From Myxococcales bacterium (GTDB taxonomy: Bacteria > Myxococcota_A > Bradymonadia > Bradymonadales > GCA-2716585), in contig PBBL01000010.1 of assembly GCA_002716585.1 (NCBI GenBank), forward strand, positions 1-64,000: a stretch of DNA of 64,000 bases. The letters run 5' to 3'. The translations under genes and the position numbers were made by a program. Shown here piece by piece: positions 51,201-60,108 of this stretch. Positions within the stretch are counted from its first letter, which is position 1, and the number at the start of each line of letters is the position of its first letter. Under the pieces are notes generated by a model, which was given only the letters and a program-made list of their open reading frames with translations, was not told where the DNA came from and searched no databases.

Positions 51201-52982
51201 TCAGTCGTCGGCGTACATCGCGTCGATGGCGTCGGCCCAGACCTCGTTGACGACCCGGCGCTTGATCTTGAGGGTCGGGGTCAGCTCGCCGTCTTCGATG
51301 GTCAGCTCGCGGGGGAGGAGGGTGAACTTCTTGATCTGCTCCACGCGCGCGTATTGAGGGTTGACCTCTTTGTGAATGGCCGCGTCGATGTGCTCGCGGA
51401 TCGCGGGCTCATTGTGCAGATCCTCGTTGGTGATCCCGCGCTTATCGGCGAAGCGGCGGGCGGCCTCGGGCTCCAGGGTGATCAGCGCGGTCAAGAAATG
51501 GCGCCCGTCGCCGATGACGACGGCTTGCGAGACGATCTCGATGGCTTGGATGGCCACCTCGATGTTCTTGGGGGTGATGTTCTTCCCGCCCGACGTGATG
51601 ATGATCTCCTTCTTGCGCCCGGTGATCGTCAGGAACCCGTGCTCGTCGATGGCGCCGAGGTCGCCTGAGTGGAGCCAGCCGTCCTTGAGGGCGCTCCGGG
51701 TCGCCTCCGGGTCCTTGAAGTAGCCCATGAAGACGTTCTCGCCGCGGCCGATGATCTCGCCGTCGTCGTTGATGCGGATCTGCATCCCGGGGAGCGCCTG
51801 CCCGACGGTCCCGAGCTGAACTCGGCCCGGGGCGTTGATCGTGGTCGGGCCGCACCCCTCGGACTGACCGTAGACCTCATGGATGGTGATGGTCAGGCCC
51901 GCGAAGAACTCCAGGATCTCCTTGGAGGTGGGGGCGGCGCCCGTGGCGCAGAAGCGGGCCCGCCCGAGGCCAATGGCGGGCTTGAGCCTGGAGAAGATGA
52001 GCCGGTCGGCGAGCTTGTGCTGGAGGGCGAGCACGCCGCCGGGCTCCTCGCCCGCCCGCTGGAGGGCGCTGACCTTCGCGCCGACCTCCATGGCCCAACG
52101 AAACAGCTTCTGCCGCGACGCGCTGGCCTCGCTCAACCCGTTGGCGATGTGGGCGTGGAACTTCTCCCAGATCCGCGGCACGCCCATGAAGATGGTGGGC
52201 TGGACCTCCTTGAGGTTCTCGGGGACGTGGGCGCCCGACTCGGCGAAGTAGACCGCGCTGCCCGCCGTGATCGGCCCGTAGATGGTGAACATCTGCTCGG
52301 CGATGTGCGACAGCGGCAGGTAGGAGAGCATGCAGTCCTCAAAGGTGAGGTCCACGACGCCGACCGCCGCTCTGGCGGTCCAGGCCAGGTTGTTGTGGCT
52401 GAGCATCACGCCCTTGGGGGGGCCGGTCGTCCCCGAGGTGTAGATGAGGGTGGCGAGCTGATCGGGCGAGAGAGCCTGGAAGCGCTCGGTGAACTCGGCG
52501 TCGGTGATCTCATCGCCGTGGGCCATGAAGGCGTTCCAGCTGAGGGCCAGCGGGTCGTCGACGCGCGGGGCGCTCTTCATCAGGATCGCATGCTTGAGCC
52601 CGGGCATGTTGTCGCGCTCGGCGTCGATCTTCTCCCACTGCTCCTCGTCCTCGATGAGGACGAGCGGGGCCTCGGAGTGGGCGACGACGTACCGCACCTC
52701 GGGCGGCGAGCAGGTGGTGTAGATGCCCGCAGGTGCGGCGCCGATGGCCATCGCGGCGATGTGGAAGATCACCCACTCGGGGCGGTTGGAGCCGAGGATC
52801 GCGACCGGCTGACCGGGCTGGATGCCCAAGGCGATCATCGCCTTGCTGGCCTGGCGCACCTGCGCCTGGTAATCCCGCCAGGAGGTCGGGACCCAGGAGC
52901 GGCCTGACTTGACGTAATAGGCGGCGCGGTTGGGGTGGACGCGGGCCTGCTCAAAGAGGCGTGAGGGGATGGTGTCTGCCAT
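51201..52982 (-). CDS. Long-chain fatty acyl-CoA synthetase (AMP-forming)
   Basis: The enzyme activates fatty acids to acyl-CoA through acyl-AMP. All motifs are present in 593 residues: the ATP loop LIYTSGTTGPPKGVMLSHNN, the VYGQSEGCGPTT (A5-type) block, DGWLHSGDLGAIDEHGFLTI with the hinge Asp, and the GRKKEIIITSGGKNITPKNI linker. The long C-terminal part with KKFTLLPRELTIEDGELTPT and LKIKRR is typical of the FadD15/eukaryote-like long-chain group. The MADTIPSRLFEQ start at 52982 is chosen over longer frames. It ends 92 bases upstream of flgF on the same strand. Confidence 0.93.
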   Translation of the reverse strand: MADTIPSRLFEQARVHPNRAAYYVKSGRSWVPTSWRDYQAQVRQASKAMIALGIQPGQPVAILGSNRPEWVIFHIAAMAIGAAPAGIYTTCSPPEVRYVVAHSEAPLVLIEDEEQWEKIDAERDNMPGLKHAILMKSAPRVDDPLALSWNAFMAHGDEITDAEFTERFQALSPDQLATLIYTSGTTGPPKGVMLSHNNLAWTARAAVGVVDLTFEDCMLSYLPLSHIAEQMFTIYGPITAGSAVYFAESGAHVPENLKEVQPTIFMGVPRIWEKFHAHIANGLSEASASRQKLFRWAMEVGAKVSALQRAGEEPGGVLALQHKLADRLIFSRLKPAIGLGRARFCATGAAPTSKEILEFFAGLTITIHEVYGQSEGCGPTTINAPGRVQLGTVGQALPGMQIRINDDGEIIGRGENVFMGYFKDPEATRSALKDGWLHSGDLGAIDEHGFLTITGRKKEIIITSGGKNITPKNIEVAIQAIEIVSQAVVIGDGRHFLTALITLEPEAARRFADKRGITNEDLHNEPAIREHIDAAIHKEVNPQYARVEQIKKFTLLPRELTIEDGELTPTLKIKRRVVNEVWADAIDAMYADD

Positions 52983-53122
52983 GTCCAGTCTGTGTCGCCC
53001 ACCTCGTGGGTCCGGTGTGCGAGGAGGTGGGGTGTGGATGTGCCCTGCGCGTGAGACAGGTTGACGCGCATTCACGGTAGCCGCTGGGCGTCGGTCGAGT
53101 CAACGTCGCAGGTGAATGGCGC

Positions 53123-54223
53123 TCACGAATCGATGGCGGGATCGGGCCAGGCGACCGGTCGAGAGCGGCTGAGGGTGGCGAGCAGGCTGTCGCGCAGCTC
53201 CAGCGGGGACTGAAAGCGGTCGTCCGGGTCGGGGCGGACCGCCTTGAGGAGCATACGGCGGACCCTCGCCCGCGAGATCCCGAGCCCCTTGAGGTTTCGG
53301 CGGCAGAAGCGCTCCATGGAGCTGCGCAGCTCCTCGCAGAACGCCTGCGCCTGGCCGTGGCTCATGGGCTGAGGCGAGGCGTCGGAGGCCTCGAAGTCCC
53401 CATCCCAGGAGCCATGCGCCCCGTATTGACCGCGCGCGAGGATGTCTTCGGCGAGGTCTCGGGGGTCGGTCCCGGTGAAGAGGTGAAAGAGCAGGCAGCC
53501 CATGGCGTAGACGTCGACGCGGTGGTCGGAGCGGCCTCGGCAGAGCGCCTCAGGGGCGGCGTAGCCCGGCTCGGGCGGGTGGTTGAGGACGCCCGCGGCC
53601 GGATCATCGACGACGACGCCGTGGCTGAGCATGCGGAAGTTGCTGCACCCGACGAACGAGGGCTCGTGCTCCTGGTGGGGATCGACGATGATGTGTTCGG
53701 GGGACAGCGCCCAGAACAGCCAGCCGCGTCCCCCCGCGTGAAGCTCGTCGAGGAAGCCGCAGACCTTGGCGAGCGTGAGCAGGAGCGTGTCGGCGGGCGC
53801 GGGCGGGGCGCCGCGGTCCTCCATCTGCTGGGCGAGGCTGGCGCCGTGCAGGAGGGTCTGGATGAGGACCGGCTCCTGGGCGCGGAGCTGTTCGGCGCCA
53901 AACCCCTCGAACTGGTCCTGGGCGTTGTCGATCTCGAAGTAGTCGAGCGGCTCGGGCAGGCGAGGGGAGAAGTGGGCGAGCGTCTCGCACTCACGGCGGA
54001 GGCGCGCGCGCAGGGAGCGCACGTAATCGGCGTCGTGGGTCAGGCGTGGGTCGTACTTGATCACCTTGAGGACGGCGCGGTGGCCGTCCATGTCGGGCAT
54101 CAGGTTGCGGACGGTGTAGTGGCGGAAGTGGCGGCCGCTGGCGAGGTAGCCCTCGACGCGCCAGGCGGAGGCGAAGGGGCTGGAGGAGCGCTCGCGGACG
54201 ACGTCGCCGATGTTGAGGATCAT
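53123..54223 (-). CDS. Ser/Thr pseudokinase
   Basis: The 366-residue protein aligns with its upstream neighbour over the kinase fold: the beta-3 lysine is kept (AVLKVIKYDPR, Lys53), as are GYAAPEALCRG (activation-segment end) and VDVYAMGCLLFHLFTG. The catalytic loop HRDLKPxN has become FWALSPEH (170-177), so the catalytic Asp is Ala172, and the metal-binding DFG is replaced by GCS (192-194). The Gly-rich loop is also weak (YLASGRHF). Phosphotransfer is therefore not expected; an allosteric partner or scaffold role is inferred. GGGAGG precedes the ATG. It begins 2 bases after the active kinase gene. Confidence 0.85.
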   Translation of the reverse strand: MILNIGDVVRERSSSPFASAWRVEGYLASGRHFRHYTVRNLMPDMDGHRAVLKVIKYDPRLTHDADYVRSLRARLRRECETLAHFSPRLPEPLDYFEIDNAQDQFEGFGAEQLRAQEPVLIQTLLHGASLAQQMEDRGAPPAPADTLLLTLAKVCGFLDELHAGGRGWLFWALSPEHIIVDPHQEHEPSFVGCSNFRMLSHGVVVDDPAAGVLNHPPEPGYAAPEALCRGRSDHRVDVYAMGCLLFHLFTGTDPRDLAEDILARGQYGAHGSWDGDFEASDASPQPMSHGQAQAFCEELRSSMERFCRRNLKGLGISRARVRRMLLKAVRPDPDDRFQSPLELRDSLLATLSRSRPVAWPDPAIDS

Positions 54224-54225
54224 GG

Positions 54226-55308
54226 TCAGACCTCCCTCAGGGCCAGCTCGATGGCCTGTCGCATCTCGGCGGCGGTCGCGTAGCGCTCTTCGGGGGTGCG
54301 GGCGAGCGCCCGGGCGAGCACCTGGCGCGTCATGGGGCCGAGGTCGGTCCGCAGGTGGGTGAGATCGAGGACGGGGAAGTCGTCCTCGAGGGCGCTGGCC
54401 AGATCCATGGGGTTGACGTGGCCGATGGAGAGGGCCTGGTAGAGGATCGCCCCCAGGCTGTAGAGGTCCACCCGGTGATCGACGGTGGCCGAGGGGTGGG
54501 CGATGCGTCTCACCTCGGGCGGCGCGAACCCGGGGGTGAAGGCGCCCTTGCCCTTGCGCTGCCCGGAGACGACGGGGATCGCGGCGCCGAAGTCGACCAG
54601 GATGACGCCCCCCTGGCGGTCGATGAGCAGGTTGTCCGGCTTGAGATCCATGAAGATGAACGACAGCGGCTTGCCGTCCGGGCGGCCGCGCGGGGTGTGG
54701 ACCCGCTCCAGGAGGCGGCACACGGCGCGGGCGATCTCCAGGAGGCGCGCCTCGGAGAGGTGGGCCAGCACCTCCTGGAGGCTGCGCCCGAAGACGCGCT
54801 CCATGACGATGTAGGGTTCCTCGTGGATCGCCAACGAGAGGCGGCTCCGGCCCACGGTGAGCGAGGCCTCCTCGCCCAGCCCGCCGAAGGGGAAGGGGCG
54901 GCGCAGCTCGGGGTTGTCGTCGTAGAAGAAGTCGTTGAGGGTCGGGACGTTGTTGAGGCCGCGTCGGGCCATCTCGATGAGGATGTTCTTCTCGCGCTTG
55001 AAGCGCTGCCGCATGGCGTAGATGTGGTACAGCGCCCGGTCGCGGTTGTAGCCGAACATGCCGGGGTCGTACTTGATCGCCTTGATCAGGACGAGGTTGC
55101 CCCCGACCCGGAGGTCGCGGGCGCGGAACAGGACGCCCATGCCGCCGTCGGCGAGCACGTCGATGAGCTGGTAGCGACCCCCCTTGAGGTTGGAGCGGAC
55201 GCGGATGAGGCGGCCGCTCTCCTGGCCGCGGTCGAGCGCGAACTCCAGCGTGTCGGGCTCTCCGTCCTGGGAGGGAGAGGGTGGCAGGGTGGGCGAGTGT
55301 CGGGTCAT
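54226..55308 (-). CDS. Hanks-type Ser/Thr protein kinase
   Basis: The 360 residues contain a Gly-rich loop (VLADGGMGVLFRARD), Lys76 (NLVLIKAIKY), the catalytic loop MDLKPDNLLI with Asp221 and Asn226, DFG at 239-241, and FAPPEVRR plus VDLYSLGAILYQALS. It should be active. The HRD motif is FMD, so it is a non-RD kinase. There is a long insert between the alpha-C region and the hinge (RRPFPFGGLGEEASLTVGRS), and no transmembrane helix. The start overlaps the FHA gene stop by one base (TGATG). It is the only protein in the operon with complete kinase residues. Confidence 0.9.
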   Translation of the reverse strand: MTRHSPTLPPSPSQDGEPDTLEFALDRGQESGRLIRVRSNLKGGRYQLIDVLADGGMGVLFRARDLRVGGNLVLIKAIKYDPGMFGYNRDRALYHIYAMRQRFKREKNILIEMARRGLNNVPTLNDFFYDDNPELRRPFPFGGLGEEASLTVGRSRLSLAIHEEPYIVMERVFGRSLQEVLAHLSEARLLEIARAVCRLLERVHTPRGRPDGKPLSFIFMDLKPDNLLIDRQGGVILVDFGAAIPVVSGQRKGKGAFTPGFAPPEVRRIAHPSATVDHRVDLYSLGAILYQALSIGHVNPMDLASALEDDFPVLDLTHLRTDLGPMTRQVLARALARTPEERYATAAEMRQAIELALREV

Positions 55309-55826
55309 CAGAATTGAATCAGCTTCATGCGGACCTTGCCGCCGAGGATGATGCGATCGCCCGCGTGGACCGGGATCGCGTCGCCTCCTCGGAGCAGGGA
55401 GCGGTTGACCTGGGTGCCGGTGCTGCCTGGGAGCACCTCCAACTCAAGGTGAACGCGGCGGCGCGTCAGGCGCGCGTGCTGGCGCGAGACGTGATGGGCG
55501 CTCACCCCATCCTGGGAGAGGCTGTCGAGATCGATGTCGGGGAAGACGTGCCGCGCCGGATCCTCGCGTCCGATGAGGAGCGTGTCGGTCTCGATGGGGT
55601 GGTAGTGGACGACCCGAGGCTCCTCGTCGTGGTAGATGGCGAGCGCCAGCGAGCCCGGCGAGGGCTCGGGTGGACCGGCGGGGAGCACCAGGAGGTCGCC
55701 TGGATCGCCCCCGGCGGCGGTCGCCGGTGAGAGCGGCCGCGGCGTGGCGGGGAGCGGCGCGCCGCAGAGCAGGCAGAACTCGGCGGCGTTGTGGTTGCTC
55801 TCCTGGCAGGCTGGGCAGATCTTCAT
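55308..55826 (-). CDS. Zinc-ribbon FHA-domain protein
   Basis: An N-terminal zinc ribbon (Cys4, Cys7, Cys18, Cys21) and a Pro-rich linker lead to an FHA domain at about 65-172. The phosphothreonine-binding residues are visible: Gly-Arg87 in LLIGREDP, SRQHARL at 114-120, and STGTQVNRSLL. It should read threonine phosphorylation made by the neighbouring kinase. It overlaps the kinase start by one base and is cytoplasmic. The 172-residue form without other domains suggests an adaptor. Confidence 0.88.
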   Translation of the reverse strand: MKICPACQESNHNAAEFCLLCGAPLPATPRPLSPATAAGGDPGDLLVLPAGPPEPSPGSLALAIYHDEEPRVVHYHPIETDTLLIGREDPARHVFPDIDLDSLSQDGVSAHHVSRQHARLTRRRVHLELEVLPGSTGTQVNRSLLRGGDAIPVHAGDRIILGGKVRMKLIQF

Positions 55827-55847
55827 GGCGCAGGCCCTGGTGTGAGC

Positions 55848-55879
55848 GTCATACCAACGGGTTACACGAGTTCATATCA
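55848..55879. repeat. Possible decayed remnant of the MITE-like element
   Basis: Between the FHA and vWA genes, TACACGAGTTCATATCA resembles the right end of the element at flgG (TACACCCGTTCGTATCA, 13 of 17 bases). ATACCAACGGGT resembles its left end. As at flgG, the match runs into the stop codon of a minus-strand gene. The interior is missing, so this is only suggestive. Confidence 0.25.
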
Positions 55880-57175
55880 GAAGGAGTCGTCGATCAGCAC
55901 GGGCAGCTCCCCGCCGCCCTGGACGACGGTGCTGGCCACGACGCTGGCGTTGAGCATGGCCCGCGTGATCTGGCCTCCCGACAGCAGATCGGCGCGGATG
56001 CCTTCATAGTGGTTGACCATCTTGCGGTCGTTGACGTCGTTGTACTTCTGGATGAGCAGCTCCAGGTAGCGGGCTGTCTTCTCGGCCTGGCCCGCCTGGT
56101 GCGCCTCGACGAAGCGCTCGACCAGCTCGGTGAGCTGAACCCGGCGGTAGCACTCCAGGACGGCGCCGTCCTGAAGCTCGGCGATCGCCGGGTCGTGGGT
56201 GTACTCGACGGTGAACGCCTGGGACACGGTCACCCCGCGCAGCCCGAGCGCCGGGATGTCGCAGGTGATCGTCGCCGTGATCGTCGCGGGCGCGCGCGGT
56301 GGCTCGCCTGGGATGGTCAACTCGAACAGGAAGGCGTACTCCTTGTTGCGCTCGATGTTGCCGACCCGACGGCGCGCGCGGCGACCTCGCTCCAGCCGCG
56401 TGTTGCCCAGGAACAGCTGATCCGGGCTGGCCTTGTAGCCCTTGCCGACCAGGATCTCCTCGGGGAAGCTCAGCTCCATCGTCGTCTGGGTCGCGACCAC
56501 GTTGGCCAGGGTCACGGCGAGGTCGATGAACGCCTCCTTGACCTTCTCGACGTCCGTGTCGCCGAACAGCGTCCCGTTGGACGGGGTGACCAGCGCTTTG
56601 AGGAACTTGGCGTCGTAATCGGCGCCGACCCCGATCGCGAACAGCTGGATGTCGTTGTCGGTCGTCCGCACCGCCTCATGGATCACATCCGGCTTACAAT
56701 AGTTGTCCTCGCCGTCCGACAGCAGGATGATCACGCGGGCCTGGCCGTCGTTGTGGGTGCGGAGCACCTGCTCGGTCGCCCCGGAGATGCCCGCGGCCAT
56801 GTTGGTCATGCCGCCGCCGACCGAGCGCAGGTTCTCAAGGGCCGCGATGAGCTGTGGCTTGTGCTCGGCGGAGAGGCAGCTCGCCAGGCTGTAGGTCTCG
56901 TCGTCGAAGGCGACGATCGAGATCGTGTCGCGGGCGTCGGCCAGCTCGATCAGCTCGCGCCCGGCGGCGATCGCCGCCTCCAGCTTGTCGTCCTCCTCCA
57001 TCGACTGGGAGACGTCGAACAGGAGGCAGACGTTGGTGCCGACCTCGGCGCCCCCTTCGAGGCGCTGTAGCTCGTGGCCAGGGCGCAGCGAGAGGAGGAA
57101 CTTGACCTCTTGCTCTTGAGGCCCGATCAGGACCTGAGGCCGATCAAATCGCCCGTCGATCTCCAGGTGCTGCAT
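55877..57175 (-). CDS. von Willebrand factor A domain protein
   Basis: The 432 residues carry a vWA domain at about 45-230 with a complete MIDAS: Asp54-x-Ser56-x-Ser58 in LLFDVSQSMEEDD, GGGMTNMAAGI for the Thr, and LLSDGEDNYC for the last Asp. A beta-sandwich region follows (TMELSFPEEILVGKGY; FLFELTIPGEPPRAPATI) and a helical end. There is no signal peptide, so it is a cytoplasmic metal-dependent protein-binding protein. The start at 57175 has AGGAGGGATC. vWA, PP2C and kinase genes form a known triad (TerY-P-like), which this operon resembles. Confidence 0.85.
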   Translation of the reverse strand: MQHLEIDGRFDRPQVLIGPQEQEVKFLLSLRPGHELQRLEGGAEVGTNVCLLFDVSQSMEEDDKLEAAIAAGRELIELADARDTISIVAFDDETYSLASCLSAEHKPQLIAALENLRSVGGGMTNMAAGISGATEQVLRTHNDGQARVIILLSDGEDNYCKPDVIHEAVRTTDNDIQLFAIGVGADYDAKFLKALVTPSNGTLFGDTDVEKVKEAFIDLAVTLANVVATQTTMELSFPEEILVGKGYKASPDQLFLGNTRLERGRRARRRVGNIERNKEYAFLFELTIPGEPPRAPATITATITCDIPALGLRGVTVSQAFTVEYTHDPAIAELQDGAVLECYRRVQLTELVERFVEAHQAGQAEKTARYLELLIQKYNDVNDRKMVNHYEGIRADLLSGGQITRAMLNASVVASTVVQGGGELPVLIDDSF

Positions 57176-57250
57176 GATCCCTCCTGAGTCGGGTGTGACC
57201 CTGTCACCGTTGTTGTTGTGGTACCACATCCGCGCCATGCCTGGCCACGC

Positions 57251-59005
57251 CTACGCCTCGTCTGGCCACGGACCCGCCGCGACGAGGAGGGCGGTGATGT
57301 TGTCACGGCCACCTCGCGCGTCGGCGAGCTGCACCAGCGCGCGGGCGGCGCGGGTCAGGTGGCCGTGGTCGGGCGCGGGCATGTGGGGCTCCAGGTGCTC
57401 GGTCAGGAGGTCGAGCAGGACGGCGGAGGTCTCCTTGCCGAAGGCGTCGGTGACGCCGTCGGAGCAGATCGCCAGGAGGTCGCCGGGGCGCAGCCGGAGG
57501 GACCAGGTGGTGACCTCGGGCGCCATGGGTTCGACGCCGTCCTCGCCACACCGCGCGAGGCCAAGGACGCTCGTGAGCTGGCGGTGCCCGGGGGCCTCGA
57601 ACGCGTCGGGGATCGACCACCCGGCGCGGAGCCGGGTCAGCAGCTGGTTGTGCTCGATGGAGAGGTGCTCGACGGTTCGGTCGTCGAGGCGAATGAGGAA
57701 GATCGGGCTGTCGCCCACGTTGCACAGCGCGCAGCGGTCGCCGAACAGGCCCGCGGCGGCGAGCGTCGTGCTCAGGAGGCGCTCGCCGGGGTGGGGCTCG
57801 GTGGTGAGGCGGAGCGTGTCGATCTGATCGAGGATCGCCGCGTGGGCGCTGAGGCTGAGCTTCTCCATGAGGTTGGTGGGGAAGGGCGTCGCGCCGGAGA
57901 AGCGGCGGCCGTAGATCGGGGTCGGGCGCTTGAGGTTCCACTCGCGCTCCAGGGACGATCGCGCCAACCAGGAGGCCAGCTCGCCCGAGCCGACGTCGCT
58001 CCGGGAGACGCCGTCCATGACCGCGAACAGCCCCCACCCGGTGTCCGGGTCGAAGCTCTCCAGGTGGCTGTCCTGGTTGATCGGGTGACGCTCCAGCTTG
58101 CCGCGCCCGATCTCCGAGTGGACGCCCCAGGCGACGGTGATCCGGCCATCGTCGCCGGTGGTCTGTCGCTGCGGCGCGCGGTGGTCGATCACCTCGCGGA
58201 GGGCCTGGGCGAAGCGGGCGACGGTGGCGTACCGACGCTCCGGGGTGCGGGTGATGGCGCGGCGGACGCAGGCGTCGAGCCCCAGCGGGGTGTCGGGGTC
58301 GAACGCGCGCAGCGGGGGCAGCCCCTCGGCGAAGCGCTCGGCGCCAGGGGAGGGGGTGACCCCGGTCAACAGGGCGTAGGCGAGCATGCCCAGGATGTGA
58401 ACGTCCGCCGCCAGGCTGACGGGCCGCGTGATCCAGCCCGACAGCTCCGGCGCGTCGAGCCCCGACCCCTGGTAGCTGCCCGACCGCGGCGGATCGCTCT
58501 GGGGGTGGGTCAGCTCGGGCCTGAGGAGGATCGCCTCCGGTGGGTCGCTCCCTGTGCGGATCGCGAACATGTCGAGGTCGGCGTGGGCGATCAGCGCGTC
58601 GCACAGCTCGTGGATCACCTCGAACAGCTCGGCGAGCGAGAGCAGGAGGGCGACGGCGCGGCGGTGGCGATCGGGGTCATCGAGATCCGGCGGCTGGATG
58701 AGCGCGGAGAGGGGCGTCAGGCGAGCGGTGGGGAAGATCAGCGCGGCCCGGCCCTCGTGGGTGACGCGGGACGCCCCCCAGCTCCCGGCGTCTTCGGCCA
58801 GCAGCGGGCCGAGGTCGCGTGGGTGGGTGGCCAGGAGCACCTCGTAGGGGTCGCCCGAGCGCTGGCCGCGGCCCGCCCAGCGCTCGCTCAACGTCGGCGA
58901 GTGGACCCGGCGCGACAGCGCGATCGACTCCTCCTGCCCGGGGACGAGGGACCCGGCTTCGATGGGAGGCGGCAGCGGTCGGTGTTGGAGCTGCTCCGTG
59001 GACAT
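57251..59005 (-). CDS. Pseudokinase-PP2C phosphatase fusion
   Basis: The C-terminal half (about 290-584) is a PP2C phosphatase: HPINQDSHLE, FAVMDGVSRSDVG (Asp331), NVGDSPIFLI, AICSDGVTDAFG and ARGGRDNITALLV supply the metal-binding aspartates. The N-terminal half looks like the C-lobe of a kinase: LFEVIHELCDALIAHADLDM (an HRD-like HAD at 141-143 but no Lys-Pro-x-Asn), SLAADVHILGMLAYALLTG and ITRTPERRYATVARFAQALR. No Gly-loop, beta-3 lysine or DFG is present. It is the first gene of the signalling operon, 75 bases before the vWA gene. Its phosphatase probably reverses the kinase. Confidence 0.85.
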   Translation of the reverse strand: MSTEQLQHRPLPPPIEAGSLVPGQEESIALSRRVHSPTLSERWAGRGQRSGDPYEVLLATHPRDLGPLLAEDAGSWGASRVTHEGRAALIFPTARLTPLSALIQPPDLDDPDRHRRAVALLLSLAELFEVIHELCDALIAHADLDMFAIRTGSDPPEAILLRPELTHPQSDPPRSGSYQGSGLDAPELSGWITRPVSLAADVHILGMLAYALLTGVTPSPGAERFAEGLPPLRAFDPDTPLGLDACVRRAITRTPERRYATVARFAQALREVIDHRAPQRQTTGDDGRITVAWGVHSEIGRGKLERHPINQDSHLESFDPDTGWGLFAVMDGVSRSDVGSGELASWLARSSLEREWNLKRPTPIYGRRFSGATPFPTNLMEKLSLSAHAAILDQIDTLRLTTEPHPGERLLSTTLAAAGLFGDRCALCNVGDSPIFLIRLDDRTVEHLSIEHNQLLTRLRAGWSIPDAFEAPGHRQLTSVLGLARCGEDGVEPMAPEVTTWSLRLRPGDLLAICSDGVTDAFGKETSAVLLDLLTEHLEPHMPAPDHGHLTRAARALVQLADARGGRDNITALLVAAGPWPDEA

Positions 59006-59488
59006 GCGGTCGCGCCGTGTGGTCCGTGGCGCTCCCCCTCCCTGGTGTGGCCCGGGTTCGTGTTGAGGTCAGACCGTCGAAACCTGCGTCCTTGCAGGTA
59101 CATCGAGGTGACACCCTCTGTGCTCTTAACACAGCATAGCACGAACGCAAGCCACATCCGCGTCGCGCGCGTGGATCGAACGATGGCCGTCAACAGCTTC
59201 GGTGTAAACGGCCTGTCACACCTTCGCGTCAGGCTCACTCCATAGAAGGGGGTCCTCAGGAAGGCCGAGGGCCGCTCGTCGGTTGCAACCACGCTGAAGG
59301 GGCGACGTCAGGTGAGCATCGGCGATCGGTATGCGGCTTGCATAACTGAAACGGGCAGGGCGACTTTTCAACCAGTCGGCCTGGTTCGGTTGTATAGAAG
59401 GTGTCGCGCCTCCTGGCGCGGGTGTCAGTAATTCATAAGGGGCCACGGTATTCTGAGCCGACGCGTGTTGAGCAGGGAGATGGAGGCC
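59006..59488. other. 483-base gap between divergent genes
   Basis: No coding frame with a ribosome site is seen; the minus-strand frame below 59446 has non-coding character. Hairpins include CTGTG/CACAG near 59120 and CGCGCC/GGCGCG at 59405-59420. The stretch is more AT-rich than its surroundings and must hold the promoters of the signalling operon (minus) and of the lipoprotein (plus). Confidence 0.35.
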
Positions 59489-60058
59489 ATGAGAATCGGA
59501 GCAACGTTCGGGGTCGTCCGAGTGAGCCTCGTCCTACTGGGGCTGGTCATGCTGGCCGGTGGGGCGACAGGCTGCAACCTGGATGAGTTCGAGGAGGAGT
59601 TCGACACGGAGTTCACGGTGCCTCCTCCCCAGGGTGAGGGGTTCGGCGTCAGGCCCCACCGGAAGTCCAAGCGGTTCAAGATGGAGCGCGATCCGCAAGA
59701 CGCCGAGAACGTGCGTTTTCTGGACGCCTCGCTGCGGGTGATCGCGCCGGAGGGCTCGGATCTGACGTTCATGAATCAGCTCGACGTCTACGTGTGCGAC
59801 AGCATCGAGTTTGAAGACTGCACCGACCCCGACTCCGGGAACCTCACGCTGCTCGCCACGGCCAGCGGCTTTGAGCCCGGCGAGACGATTCGCTTCCTCG
59901 ACATCGAGTTCACGGACGACATCCGTGGCTTCTCGAAGGACAAGCGGGTGCTGTTGACGTGGTTCGTGTACCCGACCGGCTGGGGCTACGACTGGCCGGA
60001 TGAGGGGGTGACGATCCAGACCGACGTGCGGCTGCTCGTGCGGGTGGACGTGCTCTAG
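59489..60058 (+). CDS. Small lipoprotein
   Basis: The start at ATG 59489 is one of three close in-frame ATGs (59465, 59480, 59489); it has GGAGA 8 bases upstream. The signal (VVRVSLVLLGLVMLAGGATGC) ends in a lipobox Cys. The mature part begins acidic (NLDEFEEEFDTEFT) and continues as a beta-rich domain (VRFLDASLRVIAPEGSDL; VYVCDSIEFEDCTDPDSGNL) with two Cys that could pair. The family is not recognised. An intrinsic terminator follows directly, so it is probably a single-gene transcript. Confidence 0.65.
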   Translation: MRIGATFGVVRVSLVLLGLVMLAGGATGCNLDEFEEEFDTEFTVPPPQGEGFGVRPHRKSKRFKMERDPQDAENVRFLDASLRVIAPEGSDLTFMNQLDVYVCDSIEFEDCTDPDSGNLTLLATASGFEPGETIRFLDIEFTDDIRGFSKDKRVLLTWFVYPTGWGYDWPDEGVTIQTDVRLLVRVDVL

Positions 60059-60108
60059 ACGCGGCTCGCCGAGCCGAGGCGGCGCCTGCGCGCGACCGCC
60101 GCCCGAGG

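Noticed and set aside
59216-59446. 76-codon minus-strand frame in the 59 kb gap
   Set aside because: It starts at GTG without a ribosome site, has low third-position GC for this genome, and shows no recognisable motif.
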